A stretch of DNA of 33,467 bases from an uncultured Selenomonadales bacterium (GCA_900316935.1 ONEW01000026.1:1-33467), one strand, 5' to 3'. Positions 1 to 8,542 are shown, numbered from the stretch's first letter. Numbers and translations are program-made. The notes: a model not told the origin generated them from the sequence alone.

Positions 1-48
1 CAGTACTATTTTTTTCTTAAATTCATAGTTGTGTTTTGCCATAAAAAA
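1..48. other. AT-rich window edge, nothing recognised
   Basis: This short AT-rich stretch lies before the terminator hairpin. It holds no open frame or motif I can name. Confidence 0.4.
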
Positions 49-93
49 CTGACCCCCAATTGTTAGATTTTTGGTCTAACAATTGGGGGTCAG
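43..93 (-). terminator. Rho-independent terminator of the minus-strand gene
   Basis: A perfect 19-bp inverted repeat (arms 49-67 and 75-93, 7-nt loop) is followed on the minus strand by a run of six T at 43-48. It lies 33 bases past the stop of the minus-strand gene at 127-627. The arms read TGACCCCCAATTGTTAGA outward, which resembles the terminal repeats of IS3-family elements; that resemblance is from memory and unproven. Confidence 0.85.
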
Positions 94-126
94 CTCACTT
101 ACAGCCTCCTTTTTTGCTGCCTGTCT

Positions 127-627
127 TCACTTTTCTTTCTGCAGGGCTGCGCCTTTCTGCACGAAACGGAAATCCTTCGCCCGGTCCCAGAAGCGGACGT
201 TCACGCTGCCTCCGGCGGCGAGCAGGTCCCGCAGGGCGTCGCCCGTCAGCAGGCCTGTCTTCAGGCAGAGGGCGGCGAGGCCGTCCAAATCGATGCCGTC
301 CAGGTCCCGGAGCGCTACGGCCCGGTCCTGCCTGCCTTCCCCGCCGGTCCGGTCCGTGTAGTCCAGCGTCACGAGGCGTCCGGCGGCATAGTCGCCCAAC
401 ACCTTTTCCAGCTGGGCCAGCCCGCCGTCGTCCTGCGGGTAATAGCGCGGCGTCTTATGCAGAACGGCGCAGATATCCATGCCGTCGCCGAAACGGACCG
501 TTACGGCCGGCCCGCCCGTGGGATTGGCGAAGACCGCCGTCGTGCGGTGCGCCTCCTCCTGTACGGCGCCCTCGCTGTGCAGCAGCGAGCCCAGTTTCTT
601 CAGGAACAGTTTTATTGCCAGATCCAT
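127..627 (-). CDS. Hypothetical protein, 166 aa
   Basis: I do not recognise this protein. The start is set by a good ribosome binding site (AAGGAGA) 8 bases before the ATG at 627; a longer frame to 684 has no such site. The chain begins MDLAIKLFLKKLGSLLHSEG, has no signal peptide or membrane segment, and looks soluble and of mixed charge. The middle contains VRFGDGMDICAVLHKTPRYY and an acidic stretch. The C-terminus is basic (RFWDRAKDFRFVQKG). It is transcribed away from nifJ, has its own extended -10 promoter and a strong terminator, so it is probably a single-gene unit. Codon use is G+C-rich like its neighbours, which argues for a real gene. No function can be given. Confidence 0.75.
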   Translation of the reverse strand: MDLAIKLFLKKLGSLLHSEGAVQEEAHRTTAVFANPTGGPAVTVRFGDGMDICAVLHKTPRYYPQDDGGLAQLEKVLGDYAAGRLVTLDYTDRTGGEGRQDRAVALRDLDGIDLDGLAALCLKTGLLTGDALRDLLAAGGSVNVRFWDRAKDFRFVQKGAALQKEK

Positions 628-682
628 CGTGCTCGTCTCCTTCCGGACCAGAAGAGCCCTGCCGGGCTCCGGGTCCTTTTTC

Positions 683-690
683 ATTATACC
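683..690 (-). promoter_or_regulatory. Extended -10 promoter of the minus-strand hypothetical gene
   Basis: On the minus strand the sequence reads TGGTATAAT, an extended -10 element, about 55 bases upstream of the ATG at 627. No good -35 is visible, as is common for extended -10 promoters. Confidence 0.55.
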
Positions 691-779
691 ATGTTTGCGG
701 CCCCGCGGCGGATAAAGCTGTTTAGTGTATACTGCTTTGAAACAGTGTATGGTGATTTTGCGAAAATGCGTGGAATTCC

Positions 780-809
780 TTGCACCAGTCCCCTTTGTTA
801 CGTTATAAT
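780..809 (+). promoter_or_regulatory. Sigma-70 type promoter of nifJ
   Basis: TTGCAC (780-785) and TATAAT (804-809) are 18 bases apart. Transcription would start near 816, giving a leader of about 85 bases. The leader holds a short hairpin GACGGA/TCCGTC (842-857) and two copies of TTGTCAA (814-820 and 872-878). Confidence 0.75.
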
Positions 810-899
810 AAACTTGTCAAGTATGCCTTTTGGCCAGACCGGACGGAGCTATCCGTCTGTAGAAACAGGAGTTGTCAACTAAGAAAGAAGGGTGAAACC

Positions 900-3800
900 A
901 TGACCGTAATGAAAACCATGGACGGCAACGAGGCTGCCGCCTATGCATCGTATGCATTCATCGATGTAGCCTGCATCTACCCGATCACGCCGTCGTCCCC
1001 GATGGCGGAACACGTGGATGAATGGGCGTCCCAGGGCAAGAAGAACTTGTTCGGGCAGACGGTGAAACTGATGGAGATGCAGTCCGAAGCCGGCGCTTCC
1101 GGCGCGGTGCACGGCTCCCTCGAAGCCGGCGCGCTCACGGCGACCTACACGGCTTCCCAGGGCCTGCTGCTCATGATTCCCAATATGTATAAAATCGCCG
1201 GCGAACTGCTGCCGGGCGTCTTCAACGTATCGGCCCGCGCCCTGGCGACGAGCTCTTTGAACATCTTCGGCGACCATCAGGACGTCATGGCCTGTCGTCA
1301 GACCGGGTTCGCCATGCTGGCCTCCGGCAGCGTGCAGGAAGTCATGGACCTGACCGGCGTGGCGCATCTGGCCGCCATCAAGGCCCGTGTACCCTTCCTG
1401 AACTTCTTCGACGGGTTCCGTACGTCCCACGAAATCCAGAAGATCGAAGTCTTCGATTATGCGGAGTATGCGAAACTGCTCGACTGGGAAGCCGTCAAGG
1501 CGTTCCGTCAGCGCGCGCTGAATCCGGACAACCCTGTCATCCGCGGCACGGCGCAGAACCCGGATATCTATTTCCAGTCCCGCGAAGCCGTCAACAAATA
1601 TTATGAAGCCGTACCCGGCATCGTGGAAGACTACCTCGGCGAGGTCAGCAGGATCACGGGCCGCGAGTACCATTTGTTCAACTATTACGGACCCCGGGAC
1701 GCCGACATGGTCATCGTCACCATGGGCTCGTCCCAGGAAACGGCCGTCAAGACGGCGGAAGTCGTCAATGCCGCAGAAGGCACGAAGGTCGGCGTAGTGG
1801 CCGTCCACCTGTACCGTCCGTTCGATGTGAAGCGTTTCCTGGACGCTGTCCCGAAGACGGTGAAGAAGATCGCCGTCCTGGATCGCACCAAGGAACCGGG
1901 CAGCCTCGGCGAACCGCTCTACCTGGATGTACGCAACGCCTTCTACAGCAGCGACCGTCATCCGGTCATCGTCGGCGGCCGTTACGGCATGGGTTCCAAG
2001 GAATTCACGCCGTCCGACTGCTATGCCATCATCGACAACCTGCGCCAGGACGCTCCCAGGAACAACTTCACCGTCGGCATCGTCGACGATGTGACGGACC
2101 TGTCCCTGCCGGTCACGAAGGTCATCAACCCGACGCCGGAAGGCACCAAGGCCTGCAAGTTCTGGGGCCTGGGTTCCGACGGCACCGTCGGCGCCAACAA
2201 GAGCGCCATCAAGATCATCGGCGACCATACGGACATGTATGCCCAGGGCTATTTCGCCTATGACTCCAAGAAATCCGGCGGCATCACCGTGTCGCACCTG
2301 CGTTTCGGCAAGCAGCCGATCCAGGAGCCGTACCTTGTGACGGACGCCGATTACGTGGCTGTCCACAACCAGTCCTACGTCCATAAGTACGATGTCCTGG
2401 CCGGCCTGAAGGAAGGGGGCAACTTCCTCCTGAACTGCAACTGGACGGTGGCAGAGCTGGACAAGGAACTGCCGGCGGCCATGAAACGCTACATCGCCGC
2501 GAAGAAGATCAACTTCCATATCATCGATGCCGTGAAGATTGCCCAGGAAATCGGCCTGGGCGGCCGCATCAATATGATCATGCAGTCGGCCTTCTTCAAA
2601 CTGGCCGACATCATTCCCCTGGAAGACGCCGTCAAATACCTGAAGGATGCCGTCGTTGAATCGTACGGCAAGAAGGGCCAGAACGTGGTCGACATGAACA
2701 ATGCCGCCATCGATCGGGGCACCGACGCCATCGTCAAGGTCGACGTACCTGCCGCCTGGGCGGATGCTGCCGACGACAAGGGCGCCGGCAGGACGGGCAA
2801 CGCCTTCGTCGACGAGATTCTGGTCCCGATGAACCGCCAGGAAGGGGACAAACTGCCGGTCAGCAAGATGATGGACCATGTGGACGGCACCTTCCCGTCG
2901 GGCACGGCGACCTATGAAAAACGCGGCATCGCCATCAACGTGCCCGAATGGAACGTGACGAACTGCATCCAGTGCAACCAGTGCTCCTTCGTCTGCCCCC
3001 ATGCCGCCATCCGTCCGGTACTGCTGGACGAAGGCGAAGCGGAAGCCATCGGCTATCCGTCCAAACCGGCCATCGGCGTGAAGGACGGCAGCAAGTTCGC
3101 CATCGTCATTTCGCCCTATGACTGCCAGGGCTGCGGCAACTGCGCCCAGATCTGCCCGGCCCCGAAGAAGGCCTTGGTCATGAAACCGCTGGCTACGCAG
3201 CTGGACAAGGCGCCGGCCTGGGACTATGCGGTCAACCAGGTTTCCGAAAAACCGAATCCCATGAAGAAGGGCACTGTCAAAGGCTCCCAGTTCGAACAGC
3301 CCCTGTTCGAGTTCTCCGGCGCCTGCGCCGGCTGCGGCGAAACGCCGTACGTCAAACTCGTCACGCAGCTCTTCGGCGACCGCATGATGATTGCCAACGC
3401 GACGGGCTGTTCCTCCATTTACGGCGCTTCGACGCCGTCCATGCCGTACACCAGGAACCGTGCGGGCCACGGTCCTGCCTGGGCGAACTCCCTGTTCGAA
3501 GACAATGCCGAATACGGCCTTGGCATGTTCCTCGGCGTGGAACAGGAACGGGACCGCGTGGAAGAGCTGATTGACGCGGCCCTGGCCGCCGGCAGGGGTT
3601 CGGCGGAACTGCAGGCCGCCATGAAGGACTGGAAGGAAAACAAGGACGCCAGCGAAGGGACGCGCGACCGTGCCGATGTCCTGGCCGCCCTCCTGGAAAA
3701 GGAAGCAGGCGACGAGGCGCTGCAGGCCATCCTCGACCTGAAGCAGTTCTTCATCAAACGGAGCCACTGGATCATCGGCGGCGACGGCTGGGCCTACGAT

Positions 3801-4409
3801 ATCGGCTACGGCGGACTGGACCACGTCCTGGCCAGCGGCAAGAACGTGAACGTCCTCGTCCTCGATACGGAAGTCTACTCCAACACGGGCGGCCAGTCCT
3901 CCAAATCCACCCCGACGGCGGCCATCGCGCAGTTTGCGGCCAGCGGCAAGCGGACGAAGAAGAAGGACCTGGGCATGATGGCCATGAGCTACGGCTATGT
4001 CTACGTGGCGCAGGTCGCCATGGGTGCCGACAAGAACCAGCTGGTCAAGGCCCTCACCGAAGCCGAAGCCTACGACGGACCGTCCCTCGTCATCGCCTAC
4101 TGCCCCTGCATCAACCATGGCCTGAAGGCCGGCATGGGCTGCAGCCAGCTCGAGGAAAAGCGCGCTGTGGAATGCGGGTACTGGGCGACCTACCGCTACA
4201 ACCCGGACCTGAAAGCCGAAGGCAGGAACCCCTTCAGCCTCGACTCCAAGGAACCGACGGGCAGCTTCCGCGACTTCCTCGTCGGCGAAGTGCGGTTCGC
4301 GTCGCTCCAGAAAGTCCGGCCGCAGCTGGCGGAAGAACTTTATAAGAAGACCGAAGCCGATGCCATGGAACGCCTGGCCAACTACAAGCGCCTGGCAGGC
4401 AAGGCATGA
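900..4409 (+). CDS. nifJ: Pyruvate:ferredoxin (flavodoxin) oxidoreductase, single-chain
   Basis: Oxidises pyruvate to acetyl-CoA and CO2 with ferredoxin as acceptor, in the cytoplasm; a central enzyme of anaerobic fermentation. The 1169-aa length is the usual one for the one-chain homodimeric form. The N-terminal domain carries the typical YPITPSSPMAEHVDEW region. Two 4Fe-4S motifs follow: CIQCNQCSFVCP (from residue 689) and CQGCGNCAQICP (from 742). The third cluster would use Cys809, Cys812, a Cys in NATGCSS near 837 and Cys1070. The thiamine diphosphate site is GGDGWAYDIG (about 960-969) with the downstream SNTGGQSSKSTP. The start at 900 is chosen because AAGGGTG precedes it and the conserved N-terminus begins there; the frame is open to 780, but that would include the promoter. 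A Na/Pi-transporter-like gene follows after 18 bases. Confidence 0.97.
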   Translation: MTVMKTMDGNEAAAYASYAFIDVACIYPITPSSPMAEHVDEWASQGKKNLFGQTVKLMEMQSEAGASGAVHGSLEAGALTATYTASQGLLLMIPNMYKIAGELLPGVFNVSARALATSSLNIFGDHQDVMACRQTGFAMLASGSVQEVMDLTGVAHLAAIKARVPFLNFFDGFRTSHEIQKIEVFDYAEYAKLLDWEAVKAFRQRALNPDNPVIRGTAQNPDIYFQSREAVNKYYEAVPGIVEDYLGEVSRITGREYHLFNYYGPRDADMVIVTMGSSQETAVKTAEVVNAAEGTKVGVVAVHLYRPFDVKRFLDAVPKTVKKIAVLDRTKEPGSLGEPLYLDVRNAFYSSDRHPVIVGGRYGMGSKEFTPSDCYAIIDNLRQDAPRNNFTVGIVDDVTDLSLPVTKVINPTPEGTKACKFWGLGSDGTVGANKSAIKIIGDHTDMYAQGYFAYDSKKSGGITVSHLRFGKQPIQEPYLVTDADYVAVHNQSYVHKYDVLAGLKEGGNFLLNCNWTVAELDKELPAAMKRYIAAKKINFHIIDAVKIAQEIGLGGRINMIMQSAFFKLADIIPLEDAVKYLKDAVVESYGKKGQNVVDMNNAAIDRGTDAIVKVDVPAAWADAADDKGAGRTGNAFVDEILVPMNRQEGDKLPVSKMMDHVDGTFPSGTATYEKRGIAINVPEWNVTNCIQCNQCSFVCPHAAIRPVLLDEGEAEAIGYPSKPAIGVKDGSKFAIVISPYDCQGCGNCAQICPAPKKALVMKPLATQLDKAPAWDYAVNQVSEKPNPMKKGTVKGSQFEQPLFEFSGACAGCGETPYVKLVTQLFGDRMMIANATGCSSIYGASTPSMPYTRNRAGHGPAWANSLFEDNAEYGLGMFLGVEQERDRVEELIDAALAAGRGSAELQAAMKDWKENKDASEGTRDRADVLAALLEKEAGDEALQAILDLKQFFIKRSHWIIGGDGWAYDIGYGGLDHVLASGKNVNVLVLDTEVYSNTGGQSSKSTPTAAIAQFAASGKRTKKKDLGMMAMSYGYVYVAQVAMGADKNQLVKALTEAEAYDGPSLVIAYCPCINHGLKAGMGCSQLEEKRAVECGYWATYRYNPDLKAEGRNPFSLDSKEPTGSFRDFLVGEVRFASLQKVRPQLAEELYKKTEADAMERLANYKRLAGKA

Positions 4410-4427
4410 CGCCGGGCCTCTGACCCT

Positions 4428-6035
4428 ATGCTGATCCTTTTATTCGGATTTTTGGGCGGTCTGGCCCTGTTCCTGTACGGCATGGAACTCATGGGCGACG
4501 GCCTGCGGCAGTCGGCAGGGGAGAAGCTCCAGAAGATCCTCGAGTCCCTGACGAGCGTCCCCGCCGTCGGCGTCCTGACCGGCTTGGTCATCACGTCGAT
4601 CCTGCAGTCGAGCAGCGCCACGACGGTCATGTCCGTGAGCCTCGTCAATGCCGGGCTCATGACGCTGAAGCAGGCCTTCAGCGTCGTCATGGGCGCCAAC
4701 ATCGGCACCACCGTGACGGCCCAGCTGATTGCCTTCAACCTGACGGACTACCTGATGGGCCTCCTCTTCGCAGGCCTCATGCTGCATTATTTCGCAAAAC
4801 ACAAGAAAGGCAAGTTCGCCGGCATGGTCCTCTTCGGCTTCGGCCTGCTCATGCTGGGCATGAAGCTCATGGGCCAGTCCGTGGCGCCCCTGCGGGATAA
4901 TCCGGTCTTCGTGGAATTCATCGGCCGGTTTTCCGAAAGCCCCCTGCTCGGCGTCGTTGTCGGCATCGGCATGACCCTGGTGATCCAGTCCAGTTCGGCC
5001 ACCATCGGCATCCTCATGGCCATGGCCACGCAGGGCCTCATCCCCCTGGAAGGGGCCGTGCCGGTCCTGCTGGGCGACAATATCGGCACGTGCATCACGG
5101 CGGTGCTGGCGGCGGCCCGTGCCAGCCGGACGGCCAAGCAGGTGGCCCTGTCCCACGTCCTCTTCAACCTCTTCGGCTGCCTTATCTTCCTCCTTTTCCT
5201 GCCGTGGTTCCTGGACTTCGTCCGGGCCATCTCGCCGGCCCATGATCTGGGGCGGCAGATTGCCAACGCCCACAGTGCCTTCAACGTATTGAACACATGC
5301 CTCTTTCTGCCGCTCATCACGCCCTATGTGAAACTGATCCGCAAAATCCTGCCCGACAAGGCGGAAGGCGTCGTGACGAGGCCCCTGTTCCTCGATGACA
5401 ACATGCTCAGCAACACCCCCGTCGCCCTCATGCTGGCCGAAAAGGAGACGGACCGCATGGCCCGCCAGGCGGAAAAGAACCTGGCCGCCGCCCTGGACTC
5501 CCTGCGCCAGTATGACGAAAAGCGCGTGGACTACGTACTCCGGAACGAAGACGTGGTGGACAGCCTGAACACGGCTATCACGGTCTACCTGACGAAGGTC
5601 AGCGAGACGGGCATGACGCGCGAACTTTCGGCCAAGCACACGGCCCTGCTGCACGCCTGTACCGATATCGAGCGCATCGGCGACCACGCCCAGACCCTGG
5701 CCAAGCGCAGCCGCAAGATTTCCGAGGAGGACATCCGCCTGTCCGGTGAAGCGCAGGCCGAAATCCTGCGCCTCGGCATCGTGACCCTCGAGGCCTGCCA
5801 TGTCTGCCTGCGCGCCTTTTCCATGAACGACGCCCGCCTGGCCCAGCAGGGCTGGACCTACTGCCGGCAGGTGAAGGCCCTGCAGAAGGAATGGCGCAAG
5901 AACCATATCCGCCGCCTGCGCGACGGGACCTGTTCCCCCGAAGTCGGCACGGTCTTCCTGGAACTGCTGATCAACATGAAGCGCGTGTCCGACCATTCGA
6001 AGAACGTGGCACAGCTGATTCTGGGCATCTTTTAA
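4428..6035 (+). CDS. Na+/phosphate cotransporter family protein with PhoU-like C-terminal domain
   Basis: Predicted membrane transporter of the NptA/YjbB type (Na/Pi-cotransporter II-related), 535 aa. The N-terminal ~310 residues hold hydrophobic helices and the two inverted-repeat signatures QSSSATT (from residue 60) and QSSSATI (from 187), which are the hallmark of the family. Residues ~335-530 form a soluble helical region resembling PhoU (IERIGDHAQTLAKRS, later MKRVSDHSKNVAQL). Substrate is inferred to be phosphate with Na+, but some relatives work on other anions. The start codon lies 18 bases after the nifJ stop and has no visible Shine-Dalgarno sequence, so translation may depend on coupling to nifJ. 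No terminator is seen between them, so they are probably one operon. Confidence 0.9.
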   Translation: MLILLFGFLGGLALFLYGMELMGDGLRQSAGEKLQKILESLTSVPAVGVLTGLVITSILQSSSATTVMSVSLVNAGLMTLKQAFSVVMGANIGTTVTAQLIAFNLTDYLMGLLFAGLMLHYFAKHKKGKFAGMVLFGFGLLMLGMKLMGQSVAPLRDNPVFVEFIGRFSESPLLGVVVGIGMTLVIQSSSATIGILMAMATQGLIPLEGAVPVLLGDNIGTCITAVLAAARASRTAKQVALSHVLFNLFGCLIFLLFLPWFLDFVRAISPAHDLGRQIANAHSAFNVLNTCLFLPLITPYVKLIRKILPDKAEGVVTRPLFLDDNMLSNTPVALMLAEKETDRMARQAEKNLAAALDSLRQYDEKRVDYVLRNEDVVDSLNTAITVYLTKVSETGMTRELSAKHTALLHACTDIERIGDHAQTLAKRSRKISEEDIRLSGEAQAEILRLGIVTLEACHVCLRAFSMNDARLAQQGWTYCRQVKALQKEWRKNHIRRLRDGTCSPEVGTVFLELLINMKRVSDHSKNVAQLILGIF

Positions 6036-6042
6036 ATTTTCC

Positions 6043-6071
6043 TTGACAAAAGGAATCCACTTAGGTATAAT
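6043..6071 (+). promoter_or_regulatory. Consensus promoter of tRNA-Gly
   Basis: Perfect TTGACA (6043-6048) and TATAAT (6066-6071) with 17-base spacing, just upstream of the tRNA. One of the strongest promoters in the window. Confidence 0.9.
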
Positions 6072-6092
6072 TCTTATTGTTCTCAAACAACT

Positions 6093-6167
6093 GCGGAAAT
6101 AGCTCAGTGGTAGAGCACCACCTTGCCAAGGTGGGGGTCGCGAGTTCGAGCCTCGTTTTCCGCTCCA
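6093..6167 (+). tRNA. tRNA-Gly (anticodon GCC)
   Basis: A complete cloverleaf can be folded: acceptor GCGGAAA/TTTCCGC, D-arm GCTC/GAGC, anticodon stem CCACC/GGTGG with loop TTGCCAA (anticodon GCC), T-arm GCGAG/CTCGT with loop TTCGAGC. The discriminator is T and the CCA end is encoded. It stands alone with its own promoter and terminator, and nothing suggests an element integrated here. Confidence 0.98.
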
Positions 6168-6176
6168 TGTCAATCC

Positions 6177-6206
6177 GGCCGGCTTAACCAAGCCGGCCTT
6201 TTGTTT
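6177..6206 (+). terminator. Terminator of tRNA-Gly
   Basis: Nine-bp stem GGCCGGCTT/AAGCCGGCC (6177-6185 and 6190-6198), loop AACC, followed by TTTTGTTT. Confidence 0.9.
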
Positions 6207-6402
6207 ATATTGAAAACAAAAGGATGCGTCCGTCGCCGGATGGACGCTGGTACCCGACCCCGTGCCGCAGGCAGCACCGTTGCGCAAAGCAGGGGACCGG
6301 GTGCCTTTTCCTGCCGGGGAGGCACCGTGGTCCTGCGCCTTCCGGCGTAAAGGGGAAAGATGTGAAGTATCTGTAACATGCGCAAATCGCCTGCGGTCAG
6401 AC
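6207..6402. other. Spacer with strong predicted stem-loops, no gene recognised
   Basis: No credible coding frame. Inverted repeats are present: GCGTCC/GGACGC (6226-6231, 6242-6247), and GGTACCCG plus CCCC (6249-6256, 6258-6261) pairing with GGGG and CGGGTGCC (6292-6295, 6298-6305), followed by TTTT. The same GGTGCC can pair instead with GGCACC at 6321-6326. No promoter is visible ahead of it. Confidence 0.4.
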
Positions 6403-6431
6403 TTGATAAATGGAAAAGCTTGTGTTATTAT
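6403..6431 (+). promoter_or_regulatory. Promoter of tig
   Basis: TTGATA (6403-6408) and TATTAT (6426-6431), 17 bases apart. The leader to the tig start is about 75 bases. Confidence 0.7.
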
Positions 6432-6511
6432 ATTGTAGCGTAATATGAAAATAGGCAAGTTGTGCAACCAGGCCAGCAAGCCGGAAAGATATATAAGGGA
6501 GGATTTTTTCC

Positions 6512-7810
6512 ATGAATGTGACTGTTAACAGAGAGGGCAATGACGCAACGCTGAAGATCACGGTCCCTGCCGCTGATGTTGCGAAAGGATACAAGTCTGC
6601 CGTACAGCGGATTGCGAGCCAGGTGAAGATTCCCGGTTTCCGCCCGGGCAAAGCACCCCGCAACGTGATCGAGATGCATTATGGCAAAGAAGCCGTCAAG
6701 GAAGAAGCTTTCAATGTTGTCGTGAACCGGGCGTACCAGACGGCCCTGACCCAGGAAAAACTGATGCCGGTCTCCGACCCGTCCGTCAATGAGGAAAAGG
6801 CTGCCTTCGATTCCTTCGGGGAAGGCAAGGACCTGGACCTGGAAATCAAAGTCACCCTGAAACCGGAACCGGAACTGGGCGAATACAAAGGCCTGCACGT
6901 CGACAAGAAGGAGGCCGCCGTATCCGACGAAGACGTGGACAAGGCGCTGGACGAACTGCGTAACCGCGGTGCCAAAATGGTGGACACCGCCGATGACACC
7001 GTCATCGAAAAAGGCGATTTCGCCGTCATCGACTTTGCCGGCACGGTGGACGGGGAACCGTTCAGCGGCGGCGAAGGCAAGGGCTATCCTCTGGAAGTCG
7101 GTTCCGGCTCCTTCATCCCCGGCTTCGAAGATCAGCTCATCGGCCTGAAGAAAGGCGATGACACCAACGTCGACGTCACCTTCCCGGAAGAATACTTCGT
7201 GAAGGAACTGGCCGGCAAGGAAGCCGTCTTCAAAGTACACATCCAGGGCGTAAAGCACCGGGAACTGCCCGAACTGAACGACGGATTCATCTCCCAATAC
7301 ACCAAATACAAGACGGTAGCGGAAGCGAAGGAAGACTACAAGAAGCGGATGCAGGAAGCCGCCGAAGCCGACGCACAGACCCGGTACGAGAACGACCTGC
7401 TCGACCTGGCCGTAAAGAACGCCAAGCTCGATGTACCGGCCGTCATGGTGGAAGACCGCATCAGCCAGATGATTGAACAGATCCGTCTGAACCTGGAAGC
7501 CCGCAAGATGAGCCTGCAGCAATACCTGCAGTACACCGGCATGGACATGGCCAAGCTGCGTGAAGCCCAGCGTGCCGATGCGGAACGCAATGTCCGCATG
7601 GACCTCGTCCTCGACCAGATCGCCAAGGCGGAAGACCTGCAGGTCGACATGAAGGATGTGGACGCGGAAATGCAGGCCATTGCAGACCAGAACGGCGCCC
7701 GTCTGGAAGATGTCAAGACCATCATCCGCAAAAACAACAACATGGGCCTGCTCCTGGCCAACATCCTGCGCCGCAAGGCCGCACATGTGGTCCTGGACAA
7801 CGCGAAGTAA
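6512..7810 (+). CDS. tig: Trigger factor, ribosome-associated chaperone and prolyl isomerase
   Basis: Binds at the ribosomal exit tunnel and helps nascent chains fold. The 432-aa chain has the three expected parts: the N-terminal ribosome-binding domain with the signature-like GFRPGKAPRNVIEMHYG (about residues 46-62, matching the family's GFRxGK motif), the FKBP-type isomerase domain (about 155-245, with GDFAVIDFAGTVDGEPFSGG and FIPGFEDQLIGLKKGD), and a helical C-terminal substrate-binding domain. The ATG is preceded by GGGAGG. It opens the tig-clpP-clpX-lon cluster, the common Firmicutes order. A stem-loop follows before clpP. Confidence 0.98.
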   Translation: MNVTVNREGNDATLKITVPAADVAKGYKSAVQRIASQVKIPGFRPGKAPRNVIEMHYGKEAVKEEAFNVVVNRAYQTALTQEKLMPVSDPSVNEEKAAFDSFGEGKDLDLEIKVTLKPEPELGEYKGLHVDKKEAAVSDEDVDKALDELRNRGAKMVDTADDTVIEKGDFAVIDFAGTVDGEPFSGGEGKGYPLEVGSGSFIPGFEDQLIGLKKGDDTNVDVTFPEEYFVKELAGKEAVFKVHIQGVKHRELPELNDGFISQYTKYKTVAEAKEDYKKRMQEAAEADAQTRYENDLLDLAVKNAKLDVPAVMVEDRISQMIEQIRLNLEARKMSLQQYLQYTGMDMAKLREAQRADAERNVRMDLVLDQIAKAEDLQVDMKDVDAEMQAIADQNGARLEDVKTIIRKNNNMGLLLANILRRKAAHVVLDNAK

Positions 7811-7841
7811 GCCCGGTGCCTAACTGAACAAAGAAGAAGGA

Positions 7842-7878
7842 GCTGCCTGTACGCTGTCCGTGTGCCGGCAGCCCTTTT
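7842..7878 (+). terminator. Weak stem-loop between tig and clpP
   Basis: GCTGCC (7842-7847) pairs with GGCAGC (7867-7872), then CC and four T. Likely a partial attenuator rather than a full stop. Confidence 0.4.
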
Positions 7879-7897
7879 AGTCAAAGGAGTGACAGCT

Positions 7898-8491
7898 ATG
7901 AACTATGTACCTATCGTCGTGGAACAGAATGCCCGCGGGGAACGTTCCTACGACATCTATTCCCGCCTGCTGAAGGACCGTATCGTATTCCTGACCGGCC
8001 CGATCGATGACAACGTGGCCAACGTGGTCATCGCCCAGCTGTTGTTCCTGGAGTCCGAAAATCCGGACAAGGACATCCATCTGTACATCAACAGCCCCGG
8101 CGGCAGCGTGTCCGCCGGCATGGCGATCTACGACACCATGCAGTACATCAAGCCCGATGTATCCACCATCTGTGTCGGCCTGGCGGCCAGCATGGCCTCC
8201 ATCCTGCTGATGGCGGGTGCCAAGGGCAAGCGGTACGCCCTGCCGCATTCCGAAGTCATGATCCACCAGCCCCTGGGCGGGTTCGAAGGCCAGGCCTCGG
8301 ATATCGCCATCCATGCAAAAAACATCCTCCGTGTCCGCGATGAGATGTATAATGTCATTGTCAAACATACGGGGCAGCCGAAAGACAAGGTGGCCGCCGA
8401 CACGGACCGCGACAACTTCATGACGAGCGGCGAAGCCAGGGCGTATGGCATCATCGACGCGGTCGTCGAAGTCAAACCGGAAACGGTATGA
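7898..8491 (+). CDS. clpP: ATP-dependent Clp protease proteolytic subunit
   Basis: Serine protease that forms the double-ring chamber fed by ClpX and related unfoldases. 197 aa, normal for ClpP. The catalytic triad is visible: Ser98 in GLAASMAS, His123 in VMIHQP and Asp171 in the DTDRDNFM region. The glycine-rich SPGGSVSAG and the long handle helix are present. The start at 7898 is chosen because AAAGGAG lies just before it and the chain begins [10 protein letters not shown], as in other ClpP proteins; an in-frame start at 7862 lacks support. Followed by clpX after a 51-base spacer. Confidence 0.98.
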   Translation: MNYVPIVVEQNARGERSYDIYSRLLKDRIVFLTGPIDDNVANVVIAQLLFLESENPDKDIHLYINSPGGSVSAGMAIYDTMQYIKPDVSTICVGLAASMASILLMAGAKGKRYALPHSEVMIHQPLGGFEGQASDIAIHAKNILRVRDEMYNVIVKHTGQPKDKVAADTDRDNFMTSGEARAYGIIDAVVEVKPETV

Positions 8492-8499
8492 TCCCGTCC

Positions 8500-8520
8500 C
8501 GGCAGTCCCCAGGGCTGCCG
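8500..8520 (+). other. Stem-loop between clpP and clpX
   Basis: CGGCAG/CTGCCG (8500-8505 and 8515-8520) without a T-tract. May modulate the ratio of clpP to clpX message. Confidence 0.4.
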
Positions 8521-8542
8521 CGGACCGGAAGGAGAGTACACT

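Noticed and set aside
879..4118. Very long minus-strand open frame opposite nifJ (1079 codons)
   Set aside because: It mirrors the nifJ frame, has no ribosome site, and its translation is full of Asp/His/Val/Arg repeats typical of antisense to G+C-rich genes. The same applies to the long antisense frames opposite the Na/Pi gene, lon, valS, clpX and the CoA-transferase.
6123..6385. Small frames on both strands around the tRNA-Gly spacer
   Set aside because: The plus frame starts inside the tRNA; the minus frame lacks a ribosome site and overlaps the tRNA terminator.
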